Source: Mansonella perstans (lineage: Eukaryota > Nematoda > Chromadorea > Rhabditida > Onchocercidae). Taken from it: DNA of 64,000 nucleotides. The DNA lies in NCBI GenBank assembly GCA_037074765.1, contig JBAMDO010000037.1, forward strand, positions 124,001 to 188,000, read 5' to 3'. A program made the translations under genes and the position numbers. Under the pieces are notes generated by a model, which made no database searches, had not been told where the DNA came from, and was given only the letters and a program-made list of their open reading frames with translations. Positions 36,201-55,197 of this stretch are shown in pieces. Each line of letters opens with the position of its first letter. Within the stretch, counting starts at the first letter, position 1.

Positions 36201-39200
36201 TTTAAAAGCATTTCACGTTTTTGCAGCTGAAATGGAGGAACCCAAAATACAAAAAGTTGAAAAGCAATTAAAATCTTGTTGACATCAAAGAGAAAAAAGT
36301 CGTTTAATCATTTTTGATACATTTCAAATTCTAAAAAAAAAGAAAAACATACCGTGTCGGATGCTCGCAGTGCTCGCAGAATTTCGGATAACGACCTTTC
36401 AAGGATATGTATATCAGTATTTGGATAAAGTTTATTTTGAAATGACTCCTTCATTAATCCATTGCAGCGATCTTTAATTGCACTATCCCCCAAAGTTGCT
36501 TTTACCATTTTTGCAACATCCCGAAGAGGCCGATCAATACTAAGACATTAATATCTTAATTTTAATTATGGATATATTTGAATAGCTGTAATCTTTTATT
36601 CAGAAATTAATCCAGAAACTGTAATAAGCGCTCTATCTAAACTGGTAGAATACCTTGTCTTTCCCAACGGAATTCGATATGCTTCAATTAAATCACTCCG
36701 TTCAATTATGTTTTCGTATTCTTTGGCTCTGCAAATTAGGAGTAAAATCTATTTCAAATTTAACCTGACAAAAAAACTTTGAACTAACATGACTTATTTT
36801 TTACCTTGCTTGGATCTTCTGTCGAAGGCGAGTTCGACGTTTCTTGGCACAAGTGCTTTGTTTCGAAGGTTCATTTTCACTTCCTAAAGATACTTGCTTG
36901 GTTGATTGGACATTAACATCTTCAGCATTCTGATCAATCTGTGTTTTCTGAAAATAGCTAATTAACCAAAGATCATTCAATTTCAACTTAAAACATCTAT
37001 AATTTATTTAAAATCCGGATTATATTGAGATGCATGCAAATCCTTTATTTATCAGAAATTCAAAGAAATCTGTGTACCAAATAATCGTAAGTTAGTTTCT
37101 TGATGTCAGTATTTGCTTTCGACAGGTGAGAAGCGCTAAGGAAATGTGAGATAGTCAAAAAGTCACTGTCCAGCTAAAATAATGAACATGAGCACGAGTC
37201 CAATTTACTGAATACTATGTTTAAATAGAGAAATCATCAGAACTGATAAACTACGAGCAAAGTCCCCCCCATATAGCATAACTTTTGTCCAACTGCGAAA
37301 AATAAACCGAGACTGCTCAATTTCAAAAATCAATCGAAAAAGTATTTTCTCTTTAAATAATAAGACGAAAAAGTGCCCCTTATTTTTTTAACAATAAAAT
37401 AACATTGTTAAACGTGTGCTATATCTATTCGAAATTTTCACGGAGAACTAAAGCGTTTTCAGAAAAATGTAGAAAAAGCTGACTAGTATATCGCAAAGTC
37501 TGCATTTCTTCGAGCTTGCATTACCAATTACACCTTCGAGCATTGAAACGTAGGAAGTTTCCGAAGGTATCTGATTAAAGTCCGCCAGAGAAACCACTGA
37601 CTCCATCGGTCTCGGACTACTTAGTTCAACAGCACGATGTTTCACTTGTGTCAAAGTATTTTCATAACGAAGACGTGTTTCTTCTTGCTAAAAAGTGAGA
37701 AGCTTCCCCAAATTTTTTGCTCTCCATTTCGTCCAATTTCATCCTTTATTTTGCATTATATTCAATACATAATTAAAATAAAAAAAAAGACATTAAAATA
37801 AGAAATGCCTTGAAAGGTAAAAAAAAAGTCTAATTTGTGTAATATAAGCACTGACTTTTTTTTGAATTCTTTTCATTAACTTAGCACTTTCAACAGCTTC
37901 CGTTGCTTTCTTTTCCGCGACACGCTCATTTAGCTGTCTAAAATATACTGAAATCGGTGCTTGCATAACTAATAATTTAAAAAATTGAGTTTTAATTTGG
38001 ACATTACCAATACATTTCTACGTAGGTAAAGTTACTTATTTCTTTCTCGAACAGCTTCATTTCTTTCCCTCTCCTGTTCATTACGTTGTGCCTCGAAAAG
38101 CTCATGCTTTTCGAATTTTTCGCGCATTTTTTGTCTTCGTTGCTAAAACGAAATTATGTATGATCTCATGATTTCCTTTTTTCACGTTTAATCTTTTTGC
38201 AGTCCTAACACACAGAAGTGAATTTTAAAAACAATGGAATAAAACTCACATTTGCAGCCATTTTTCGGCGTTCTTCAGCTGCCGCTTCTTTAGCTGCTTT
38301 TTCCTCATTTTTTCTAGCTCGTTCGTTTGCAATTGTCTGTACTCTTTGTTCCCATTCCTGACTACGAACCATAACATCATGTCGCATGTTATCTGCTCCT
38401 ATTGTATTTATGAATTGTACCTCCATAACCTGCAAAATCCATTTTGCAAATAGTTTTTTCATAACTTTAAAATTATTTCAAATCGTAAAACTTCTTCAAA
38501 CATTCAGAATACCAAAATTTCGAGAGCGATCAAAATTTTGCGAAAACCCTTAAATTTTTCCGATATCCTATCTAAAACTTTCATTCATGGCTAAAAATTC
38601 CTGATAACGCAATAGCTTTGAAGATGGAAATAATTTTTAAAAAGCAAATAAATGACATCGAATTTTGTCAAATGCAAGAATTATACAAATTCTAAACTTG
38701 AAAAATATTATCCAACCTTGACATCATCATCCCGTGCTTTTTTTACTTTTTCCTCAATATTTTTTTGACGATTTTCTTCAGCCTTCGCCATTCGCATCTG
38801 CAAGTGTTCAAGTTTCCGTCCTCCCAATTCAGCCCGCTTTCGCCTTACTTCTTCCACCTAAAACAGTGACAGAAAAAAAAAAGCTAATTCTGAATTTCAT
38901 TTCTGACTTTACAGTAAGCTATATCCTTACAAAAATCTGCACCAACCTTATTGGATAGTTCTTTTAGTCGCTGAGCTTTCTGTTTCTGTAACATTTGACG
39001 CAATTCTTCAGCTCTTCTTTGCCGTTCTTTGTGTCGTTCTGTCCTGTTTTCAGTGTTTCTTTAAATAGAACTATAAAGTTATAAAAACAGAACTGGAAAT
39101 TTAAATGAAGTAAATAAAATGCACACTTCAAGTTAATGATTTTAACAAAAAAAATTAATTTACCTTTTCCTGCTCGGCGAAGATAATTTTTCATGTCTTT

Positions 39201-42200
39201 CAGCAAATTCTCCCGGATTACGATAACGTGTGATTTCTCTTTCCACGATTTCACTCCAACTTACTGATGCATACTCCTCCATTTCTTCTGCAAATAGAAT
39301 TGAACACAATGATCGATTAAAAAAACCAAAAAAGAAACAAAAAGTGAAAAAAAAAGGGACTGGATCTGAAAAAGTGAAAACAAACGTTTCCAATTGTTGA
39401 CGACATCCTGCCATGTTACCGGGATTTTTTTGTTATTGCATGATCCTGCCTTAGTAGCTTCCTCACGTTTATGCTAAAAATGTTTCTCACACAAAAATTA
39501 AATCTTTCGTTTCTAGCTCAGCTACTTTATAGAAGCTTTTAAGCAGGTCGTATTAAGAAAGCTTTGATTTAATCATAATTTCAAAGCAATCCACTAATCT
39601 TCATTGAAAGAAATAAGTAAAGCGGGTTCCACAAAATAATGCCATACAGTAAGATCTAAGCCAATTATGAACAAATTCAAATAAGATATAAACAGCAAGG
39701 TATGCTTAATAATTTTTCAACTACCTCAGTTTCTAAATGTTCCAATGCCGTAGCCTCAGCAGCTACTTGTCGTTCCAGCTCTTCATCAATAGAAATACTT
39801 TCTTCCTACAATAATTTTAGTCCACTGAATTCAATTTAAAAAATGAAATGAACTATTTTGTATAAAATCAAAAAAGTGTAAAATGGTGGAATTCGTTATT
39901 AATTTTGGATGAATCTGTGCACAATTCGACAAAATACCTCTTCTATTTCTTTTTTTAAACTTTCTTCTTCTTGTACCAATGATTTCTCTTCTTCTGTCAT
40001 GGCTCTCCATGCATCATCTACATCTATATCATCAGGCAGCATTAATTCGGACAAAGGTGGTTCAGACCTTGAATAAAATCCTTGTTTTTAATGAAATGAA
40101 CTTTGTATTGCAATATGAAACTTTAAGTTTTTTCAACTACCTGCTGTGTGCAAAGTAAGCTGAAATGGGACGGATAATAATCGATTCCTCCAAATCAGCA
40201 GATGTATTCTCACGATCTTCGTCATTTTCCGATGGTAGTTCCTATAAAATCATGCAAACAGGTAGCAAATTCATCAAACAATGCAGAAATGATCATGAAA
40301 GCAAGAAAGAGAAAATAATGCCACCTACCTCTATGCAATCAAAACTAGCCGGTGCACATCGTTCCTTCACTATTCCAGCTTCATCTTTTTTCAGTACTTT
40401 CTGCAGTGGCGATTTTAAATAGAAACAAAAAATCCAAATAACGATTTTTTTGGACAAAAATCAACTTTAAACAAGTAAACTTGTAAAAATTACTAAGTTC
40501 AACAAACGATAATATCCCATGATTTCTCCATTTCATACTTGCACTACAGTGATTTCAAGGACAATGGCGGCAAGAAATAAAACGTCACGAATACCTTTCG
40601 ATTTTTAAATGCTGCAGCACTACGTGAAACAGCATCAGGATCAGCAAAATTAATTGATGAAAGCGCAGGGACGGAACCAGCTTTGCGAGCACTCTGCAAA
40701 TCCTGCCGACGTCTTCGTTCCATCTTCTTTACTAAATCTGATTGATGTTTTTTCCATAGCAGCTGCCGACAATATGCTACTTTTGCCATAGATGCCTAAG
40801 TTAACATATTTCTTACTGTCTTCCTCATTTTATTTGAAAGTAACAACCATGATACTAGCACTTCAAAAATAAACTGGAATGAACACTTATGTACATCGTA
40901 CAGATAAAAATTTTTTTATATTAAAAGGACTTTGAAAAACACGGCTTTGAATAATAGCAGGATTTAATAGGACTTTGAATATGGTGAATTTGAATATGAG
41001 AATATAAAAATTCATAACTAACTTTCGTCTGCGGTAAATCCATTGCACATCGAGGAAACATTAGACTTCGTCCAGCAGATTCGGAAAGAGCTGGCGCACG
41101 AATTTTCGGACGTCGAAGGACACCAGCTGATAAACGCTCATAAACATTCATAAAAGTCCTTTTCGGAGATGCCTGCGCTTTATGCATAAAAATATCAACA
41201 GTTAACTACAAATGCTATCAAGTGAAAATAACAAAATTCGAAATTAAACTTCAATTCGGATTTGAAATTAGAAACTACCGTCACTGCAACACTACATTCT
41301 CCTTCTTTATTATTGGTCAGGACAGAATCAGCTTCAACACTTTTCCGTCGGCTGCGCCGCGTTGTTACTAAACGCCATCCATCATCACACTGACCTTCCT
41401 CTACAAAGGTCTTATATTTTTTTTTGGAAATACTGATGGAAGCAGATCTTATATTTTTGGAAATTTATCCGCAAATTTAAAGAAGTGGTAACGCAAACCA
41501 TGACGAGTGAGGCCATTCTGGCACATTAACTATCATGTATGCAGAATCCAAATACAAATCACTATCAATATGAACCAAATTCACTATGACAAGCTTATTC
41601 TATTTTGTTTTATTAGCTTGCTTTTGGTTTCACATCTTCACATAGCATAATATGAATGCAAAACAACGAAAGGATATGACTCGACTTGATAAATTTACTA
41701 ACAGTGAAAGTCAACTACTAAGATAAAGAAAGAAAATAAGGGATTAAAAAAGAAGAAAACTTGCTCAATTCCATCCCATTCTTATCCGATATTACTTTGT
41801 TCTGCTGTAGAGTTATTGCGGTTGAAGAGAACAAATGTTGTGAAGGTTGTGATAATTTGGCATTCAGTTTTTTTTCCGCACTTTGTACAACTTCATGCAC
41901 AACAATTGGTGATCTGCAATCAGACCCATTTCACAAAATACTTACAATAAATGTTTTCATCAAAATCTAAGCATATACAAAATTATTCGTCGAGTTCCGA
42001 GTCGAATCTCAAGTGATATTTTTACAAAAATACGATGCTTAAAAAATAAAAACTTCTATGAATCCTTTTAAAACAAGAAATTCGAGGATAATTGCAGGGT
42101 TTACGAGACATTGTATTTGATGAAATAAGTATTGTATTTGACCAAATAATAAGTGCTTTTTAATAATTTGATAAATCTACCATGATCATCCTAAACATTA

Positions 42201-44041
42201 AAGCTAGCAATTCCACACCATAAAATTAAAAAACATCATATGTAAACCTGCGACGGTATCATAAGAAGGACTCTTTAATGCTCTTAATGCCAACTGACAT
42301 TTTAACGTTGGCAGCAAAGCCAGTTATCTGTCCTAACAATCAATGAAGATTTCAAAAATTCCAGAAGATTGCAAAATACAGTTTTCTAAGTGAATCAACT
42401 GCAAACACCTAAAAATTCCGTTTTCCAAGGTAACAGAACTTCTAGAATCAAAGTTATTCAAAATAAAGCAAATAAGTTATTCTAAGCCGACTAAAAGCAT
42501 AACAATTACTGTTTTAAAAAATACTGCTTTTTAAAGATATAAGTCTTTGAAGATTTGAATATCCATAGTTCTCTAAATGTACTTCAAAAAAATCGATCTA
42601 CAAATTAGCATGCCTGCTTAAACACAAACTTACACTGAAATGTTTACCGATTAAGATAACGTGTAATACGGCAAAATCAACATTATCAAAACGAAGAAAA
42701 ACTCTTATTCAAAAATTAATTGTTCGAATGTTAAATGAACACAAACCACCCAAATGCTGTATATAAGCCTATCAAAACGCAGCTCAATTTCCAACTTCAG
42801 AAGCAACTCAATAATTACGCATGTAACGAAACACAACTTCCATTTTATCCTTAAGTCTCTGCTAGCTTACTCAATTAACTTGAGCAACAGATAAATTTGA
42901 AGGCTTTTATTTTGTTTGAAGTTTGAAACACAACCTTAGGAATAAAATCTGTTACTTGCAAATATGATAATACATAACGCTTAGCGCTTCCCATGAGGCT
43001 TTAGATTCACGACTTACTTTTTCCTTCTTATATCTTGATGACTAACGAAGTTGGAAGTGTGAAACTTTGGTAAACTGAAGCTGGATGATTCGTTATTGGG
43101 CAATCAAAAAACTCCTTCTTTATATTCTAGCTTACATAAAGTACGAAAGACAAGATATTCTATATCTGCTTGCACTTTTGGTCTGAAACATATATTCCAA
43201 ATCCGAAGGAAATCTCGCAACTAAAATTCCTTCCAATTAGGAGACTATATAATGGACAAATCTTTTTTTTAACAATGGAGAGAAAATCGAAGACTTACAG
43301 TTTAAGCATATTGATGAGAGTATCAGCATCCTTTTTATCTGCTCCTTCAACAATTATCTTTCCTGGTGGTGATATTCCTTTTCGAATTTCCCAAGCGACT
43401 GCATGGCGTCTACAAGACGAAAAAGAAAATAAGGAATATACAAATGACCAATTATCCATTTGTACAATTTTATTACCTACCTCATTTGTTGGCAGATTAT
43501 CTAACATAAAAATCTTCTGGCATTAAAATTATGAGTTATAAAAGCATTTACCTGTTACTTTTTTCATCCCAACCAACTTCCAGCTGAATTGTTTTGATTA
43601 GTGATTCAAAATCGCGAACAGAATTCGAAAGATACATTAGCGCTTCCTATACAGTAAAAATGTTAAAATCAACAGTATTGAGTTTTTATTTGAGCTGTTT
43701 TAAAATGATTTGCAGTCTTTATCTCTCAAACTTTAAGGAAGCTATACATAGTAAAGCAGATCTATTAACCTTAATTGAATGCCTAGACTATGTGATACAG
43801 GACTTTATTAAATAAATTTATTTAAAAGAAAATTAGAAACTTTGCATCCATTGACGGTTTGCTCTTTGTGACATATTTCATAGATGCAATTAATAGTTCG
43901 ATTAAGCGTTTCAATGTAATATGTCCATTGTTTGGCTTTTTCTCGATTGTCAACAGCTTTCTTTTCAGATACAGACGAGAGTTCCTCGTAAACTGTATCG
44001 GAGATTTGTTTAGGCGATAAATATGAATTGTTCATAGACAT
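32300..44041 (-). CDS. scaper: SCAPER orthologue (S-phase cyclin A-associated protein in the ER)
   Basis: About 32 exons, nearly all phase-consistent, give about 1,415 residues; human SCAPER has 1,400. From the N-terminus: KQWTYYIETLNRTINCIY (43841-44041), SVRDFESLIKTIQLE (43552-43646), HAVAWEIRKGISPPGK (43299-43409), then 41796-41913, 41279-41398, 41023-41172, 40595-40795, 40329-40400, 40141-40241, 39938-40067, 39725-39805 and 39386-39473. The invariant block ERHEKLSSPSRKR is at 39164-39287. A long charged coiled coil follows (38947-39058, 38717-38857, 38250-38429 with FINTIGADNMRHDV, 38036-38142, 37856-37937). The C2H2 finger is at 37484-37687 and 37078-37173, with AKEYENI at 36654-36728. 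Helical C-terminal exons run to LASLPLGYFSNRDL (32645-32836) and RFPRKFWPNAIEYF (32300-32386). SCAPER binds cyclin A/Cdk2 and associates with the ER. The exon near 34038-34085 and an extra N-terminal exon are uncertain. Confidence 0.95.
33192..33219. repeat. Poly(A) run beside a SCAPER splice donor
   Basis: About 28 A on the plus strand, which is a T-run on the minus strand starting right after the GTCAGT donor of the exon at 33225-33419. It is a likely site of length polymorphism or sequencing slippage. Confidence 0.85.
41914..43298 (-). other. Long intron of SCAPER
   Basis: About 1.4 kb between the exons ending at 43299 and starting at 41913. No coding segment or repeat was recognised in it on either strand. 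The plus-strand frame at 43170-43526 is the antisense shadow of the exon next to it. Confidence 0.6.
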
Positions 44042-44078
44042 CTCTTTATATTCGTTCCATTCACTGATCAAACTTGAT

Positions 44079-44086
44079 CTGAAAAC
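44079..44086 (-). promoter_or_regulatory. Acceptor (AGTTTTCAG) ahead of the first SCAPER exon
   Basis: On the minus strand AGTTTTCAG precedes the exon that contains the ATG at 44041. It is either a spliced-leader site or the 3' end of an intron after an unseen first exon. The 29-bp repeat array starts directly beyond it. Confidence 0.4.
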
Positions 44087-44176
44087 TTAATATATTTATA
44101 GGTTACACGTAATGGTTAATATATTTATAGGTTACACGTAGTGGTTAATATATTTATAGGTTACACGTAGTGGTTT
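44087..44176. repeat. 29-bp tandem repeat, 3 copies
   Basis: TTAATATATTTATAGGTTAC followed by ACGTARTGG starts at 44087, 44116 and 44145. The copies differ at one position in the ACGTAATGG/ACGTAGTGG word. It lies immediately upstream of the SCAPER acceptor in transcription order. Confidence 0.9.
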
Positions 44177-45714
44177 ATGTACGTGATCGTATATCAGTCA
44201 TTAGATATAATTCAATGATTTCAATCAAATTAGCGGAAGAATTAGCAGATGGATGACGAAGCTTTTCATGTCTTCAAGAATTCATTTCCTTTTACTAATA
44301 TTAATTTGAAAAATTATTAGATTTTAGAAGTTTAATACCTATTGATGCCTAAATGATAAATTTATAGATCTATGTCTTGTTCCAGGTTCTCATTTTCCTT
44401 CATGCATACATTACTAAGAAATGAATTAACTGTTTGAGAAAAGCAAATTGTGAAATTGTAGAGAAGATTAGCTAACATCGGCTAATCAACATCAAACTAT
44501 TTACATCGCACATACTTACATCACAATGTTTTCTTTAATTAAAAAGTTCAAAAATGCTAAGTATGTTGTATTTTAAGAAATGCTAAGTATCTAAGCCTAT
44601 TTAATCTTTACTCCTTTCATGCGTCCTAATTAAATGTCTAAAATCTTTCTTTTTCAATAAACTTCCCAATTAACAATACAAACTTCACCGAACAGTCTTA
44701 GAAATCTCAAATGCCCTGCAAACAATTAATGTGAAATGCGGATCGGCCGAATCCTAATAAAATAACAAAGTATGCTATATTAGCAGTGAGGTATGTGATC
44801 TGGTTAAAATCTGCATCCATGAAGTTGTAAAGGAAATACCGGGACCAGGAATTGAGAAATGTGCAACTGCTCTGCAAACTCGTAAATTGTCAGAAATATT
44901 TTCACATATCCAACACTTTGAACTTGACGTTTTATTTTTTATTCTTTTACTTTTCCAAGAAATTCTATGAGAGGCAGTTATTCATTTCAATACATTCCCA
45001 TAGTACAATACTTAATAATATTCTCCTCATTATTGGAAATTCTTGACTAGCTTCAAGCAAGTCATTAATTAACGAAACTAGAAAACAGTGCAGTTATCAC
45101 AGAAATTGTCATTGCAATCAACAAACAAAATCGAACTGATTACTAATTATAAAAATAGGAAATTATGTAATTTTCATATATGAAATTTATAAAAAGGTGA
45201 AAAAATTGAAAAAGTATGATAGAATATCGATAATAAAAAATATAAAAAAAGCTTGAAGCTTTGATATATTATCAAAAAACGGATGAATATAGGCTTAAAA
45301 TCATACTTTGATATATTATTTATATGCCTAGTCGTTAGCTGATCTCAAATCAAGCAGTAATAAATCTATTTATAAATTATTGAATTTAGAGCTCTGGTAA
45401 ATAACAATAAATAGTAAATAACACTTACTGAATTGACCTACAGTCTACATTACAAAGTAATAAGTTAGTAAAGTATCAGCTATCCTTGAGACTTTAAAAA
45501 ACACAAATATGTTTACCAGAACTATAAATGAACACAATTATGACCATACAATACATTACAATAACATTTCCATAAGCTGCTCGAGTAAAACAATGATTCT
45601 TTCTCCTAAAGTTAAGGTTGAGAGATCCTTCTGAAATTATATTAACCTAAAAAAAACACACAAATATACTTCTTATTAGCGAGAACAAGAGTTGGTTTCA
45701 CTACAATTTTCATT

Positions 45715-52014
<6,300 letters not shown>

Positions 52015-52216
52015 TATACCTGCTAGACCTGCTATTAAATTTCCTAAAAGCAATATTTAAATAAAGTTAAAACTCGAATAGATCGAATAAGACAAAAAAC
52101 CATTCTAACAACACTGAACAAAATGATCGCTTGTTTTTAATTACAAAAAAGCAATGAGAAGAAATGCCAAAGAAGCAGACTACAATGATTTCCTCTGGAC
52201 ATCTCTTGTGGATTTC

Positions 52217-52306
52217 ACGAATCTGGTACCCAGTCATCCCGTACCCAATAATCTTGTACCCAAAAACCTCGTACCCAATGACCTCGTATCCAATAATTTC
52301 GGAATC
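52217..52306. repeat. 17-bp imperfect tandem repeat (CGTACCCAATAATCTTG type)
   Basis: Five to six diverged copies of a 17-bp unit with a TACCCA core, for example CGTACCCAATAATCTTG, then TACCCAAAAACCTCG, then TACCCAATGACCTCG. It sits in the shared upstream region of two divergent genes. Confidence 0.8.
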
Positions 52307-53124
52307 ACAATAAGGTACAGTTAATATCCGAAGAAGCGCGGCCCGTTTTGTTAAAACTGAACTGAATTTTTTCAGTTCAGTTGCGAACTGAGAGGTTATG
52401 AGGTGGAGGCATTTTTAAATTGTAAATTAGAATAGAAATCCACAAGATATTTGCAAATAAGCTAGAGTCAGTGTGACCAGTGACCCAATGACCCAATCGC
52501 TTTAAAGTTTTTAACAAAATTTTTATCATTGATAATTGTAATCATTTTTCAGCTCACAGTTCAATAGATGGATAATATAAAATGGCGTGCCAGGAGTTTA
52601 CGTTGTATACATTCCTTTTGGAAACGACAACTTTCCTATTCTCAACTATCGCTGAATGTAAAACTTTTTCTTCAAATGTAACATCAAATTCTCAACGAAT
52701 TAAATTTTAAACATTGCAAGTTAAGATATAAAATATTTTCAAATTCAGATTAAGAAAAAGGCACAGTCAGTTAATGTTAGCCAATTGAAACTCTGTGTAA
52801 AACTATATTGAACTCAAACGTACTATGTTATGCAAACAGCAAGCGGTAATCTTAGAAATTATGCAGCTTAAAGAATGTTTCTTTTGGTTAAAAAATTTAT
52901 TTGTGTAATTTAAATAAAAAAAATGATTTATTCATTTTGTCAAATTTACATATCCAAAAGGAAAAGAAATTTGTAAAAACAAGCAGTAAGATTGCATCGA
53001 AAATGTTTGAAATGATTAATAAATATAGAATTATTAGTGAACTTTGCAGACGTAAACGCTCTTTCATAGAGTAGTTGTAATTTGTTTTTTAGTTCATATT
53101 TTTGCAGCAATTCTTTGTATCAAC

Positions 53125-53131
53125 ATTTCAG
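53125..53131 (+). promoter_or_regulatory. Probable spliced-leader acceptor of coq-1
   Basis: ACATTTCAG ends at 53131, six bases before the ATG at 53138. No coding exon upstream fits, so SL trans-splicing is the simplest reading. Confidence 0.5.
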
Positions 53132-53137
53132 AAATAC

Positions 53138-55197
53138 ATGAGAGGATCGATTCGTAAATTTCATCGCCCATATTTGGCTGCTGAAGTCTCCAGTACACGA
53201 TTACCTGTCTTTATTAGTGACAAGCTAAAAGCGCTTCAGGTAATTTTCTCATATCAGAATATTTTCTACCGGTTAGTGGATATACGACATCACATCAAGC
53301 TTCATTGGACATCATGCTTGAACAACGTTTCTTTTTACAGTCCGAAATTATGGAAACTCTTATGCGAAATGCAGAAAACAGTCCGTCATTATTATCGACA
53401 TGCTTTTCAAGTTCAGCATACACGAAAACTTTCCAAGAGATGGCTAAATATTATTTTGATCAAGGTGGAAAATTGTTCCGGCCAACCATTTGTTTGTTGA
53501 TGGCTAGGGCATGCAATCAGTTTAAGCCGAAATCGTTGGTTTTCCATTTCTTATCATATCTGACAAGAATTATTAATATTTTTTCTCTACTTTTATGGTG
53601 TTCATCTTCTAATTTCTGATCGCACTATCACAAAAGTTGTTAGTTTTGTTTTTGCCATAACCGTTCAGTTTTCAAAACCATTGTATGGAATCATTTCATG
53701 TCCTTTCTTTTTCGTTCATCTTCGAAGAGATCATAACTATTTAATGATTTTAAATCTCGAGAGTCTTTTGAACTCGTCATATTTCAGAGTATTAGTAGAT
53801 TCGGGTCGTGAAACAGTAACAAGAAATCAGCACAAAATAGCGGTAATATCAGAAATGATACATACTGCGTCCTTGATTCATGATGACGTTATTGATGAGG
53901 CTGATATAAGACGTGGAAGTCGCACCGTAAATGCACTTTGGGGCAACAAAATGGTATCAATCTGTTCTTTAGTTATCTTTTGCAAGAATTTTGACCAAAA
54001 CATGATATATTGGTAGTCTTAATTTTATAAGCTGAAAGAAGTGATTCTTTCAGTGTGTGAAGTTCATTATTCTAACATAGAATTTTATGCAGAATCTACA
54101 GTTTTAGCATCACACTTCAAAAGAACTATGATAATATTTTTGATTATAATTCTTATCGTTATAAAAGTATTCTTCAGGCAGTATTGGTGGGAGATTTCAT
54201 TCTGGCTCGTGCAACACAAGTGTTGTGTAGCATCGGAAGGCCGTCTGTCATTTCGGTAATGGCAACTATCATCGAAGATTTAGTGAAAGGCGAGTTCATG
54301 CAAATGAATGATGGAGCAGATTTAAATGCTACGCAAAGATTTAACAAATATATGGCTAAAACATACTCAAAAACAGCATCTCTTTTCGCGAATAGCTGCA
54401 AATCAGCTGCAATGCTTTCAGGTCAGTAATGATAAGTTAAATAACTTTGAAAATTTTCTTGAATTTTAAGTTTGATTTGGCATAGTTGTTTATTTATCTT
54501 TGTGATTTCGTTGCATGATGTGGCACTGACCAACACATAGGTTTTATTTTGTGTCACAAATTTTATTCAGTCGAAAATTCGGTCGGAAATTTCTTAAATT
54601 TTTAGATGTGTCAGAGTCAGACGAACTTTCCGCATACGAGTACGGGAAATCCTTAGGTATTGCTTTTCAAATGATCGATGACTTGCTGGATTATATTTCC
54701 ACATCATCCATTACGGGAAAACCCACCGCAAATGACCTTAAATTAGGTAATTCACTTTCAGTCCATTAAAGATCTACTTTCCTATCTAATTTCTCAGTCG
54801 ACCTACCTTTCCAGGACTTGCAACAGCTCCTGTTCTCTTTGCTGCCGAAGAATATCCCGAACTAAATAAGCTAATAACTCGAAGTTTTTCTAAAGAAGGT
54901 GATATAGAACTGGTCTGGGAAATTGTTGGTAACAGCACTGGTCTGCAGAGAACGCGAACTGCAGCTCGGGAACATGCTGAACACGCTGTTGAAATGGTAT
55001 AACAACATTTTGTAGATTAGATTACTTCTCCATTTCCTACCACAGATTTAATAAGAAACATAGAAGTCTGAAATAATCGACCATTTTACTATCTGAAAAT
55101 CTCTTGATGTTTTCAGGTTCGCAACTTTCCCAACGGTGATGGAGTACGCGATCATTTAATACAAATAGCTTTAGCACAGACCGAAAGAAATAGGTAG
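53138..55197 (+). CDS. coq-1: Polyprenyl (solanesyl/decaprenyl) diphosphate synthase subunit 1
   Basis: Builds the isoprenoid side chain of ubiquinone from farnesyl/geranylgeranyl and isopentenyl diphosphates in mitochondria. Exons: 53138-53239, 53341-53538, a proposed 14-nt exon 53669-53682, 53788-53953, 54178-54421, 54606-54746, 54815-54996 and 55117-55197, about 375 residues. The family blocks appear in order: GGKLFRPTICLLMARACN, EMIHTASLIHDDVIDEAD with the first Asp-rich motif DDVID, RRGSRTVNALWGNK, LVGDFILARA, VKGEFMQMN, KTYSKTASLFANSCK, then FQMIDDLLDY with the second motif DDLLD, GKPTANDLKLG, and LATAPVLFAAEEYPEL. Both catalytic motifs are intact. The N-terminus (MRGSIRKFHRPY) is basic and hydroxylated, like a mitochondrial presequence. 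Without the 14-nt exon, exons 2 and 4 do not join in frame. It is transcribed divergently from the DPP8/9-type gene. Confidence 0.97.

Larger units (their letters stand above)
44042..45714. other. Intergenic region upstream of SCAPER
   Basis: Between the stop codon of the DPP8/9-type gene and the first recognised SCAPER exon, both on the minus strand. It holds the 29-bp repeat at 44087-44176 and otherwise AT-rich DNA. Human SCAPER has about 85 residues before the first exon seen here, so an additional short 5' exon may be hidden in this stretch. Confidence 0.45.
52015..53137. promoter_or_regulatory. Divergent intergenic region of coq-1 and the DPP8/9-type gene
   Basis: About 1.1 kb separates the two start codons, which point away from each other, so both promoters should lie here. 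It contains the 17-bp tandem repeat at 52217-52306 and near-inverted TTCAGTTCAG/AACTGAACTG words around 52350-52395. No canonical TATA box can be singled out in such AT-rich DNA. Confidence 0.5.

Noticed and set aside
53102..53500. 132-codon frame across coq-1 exon 1 and intron 1
   Set aside because: Only its first part (from ATG 53138) is coding; the rest reads through a normal intron, and exon 2 uses another frame.
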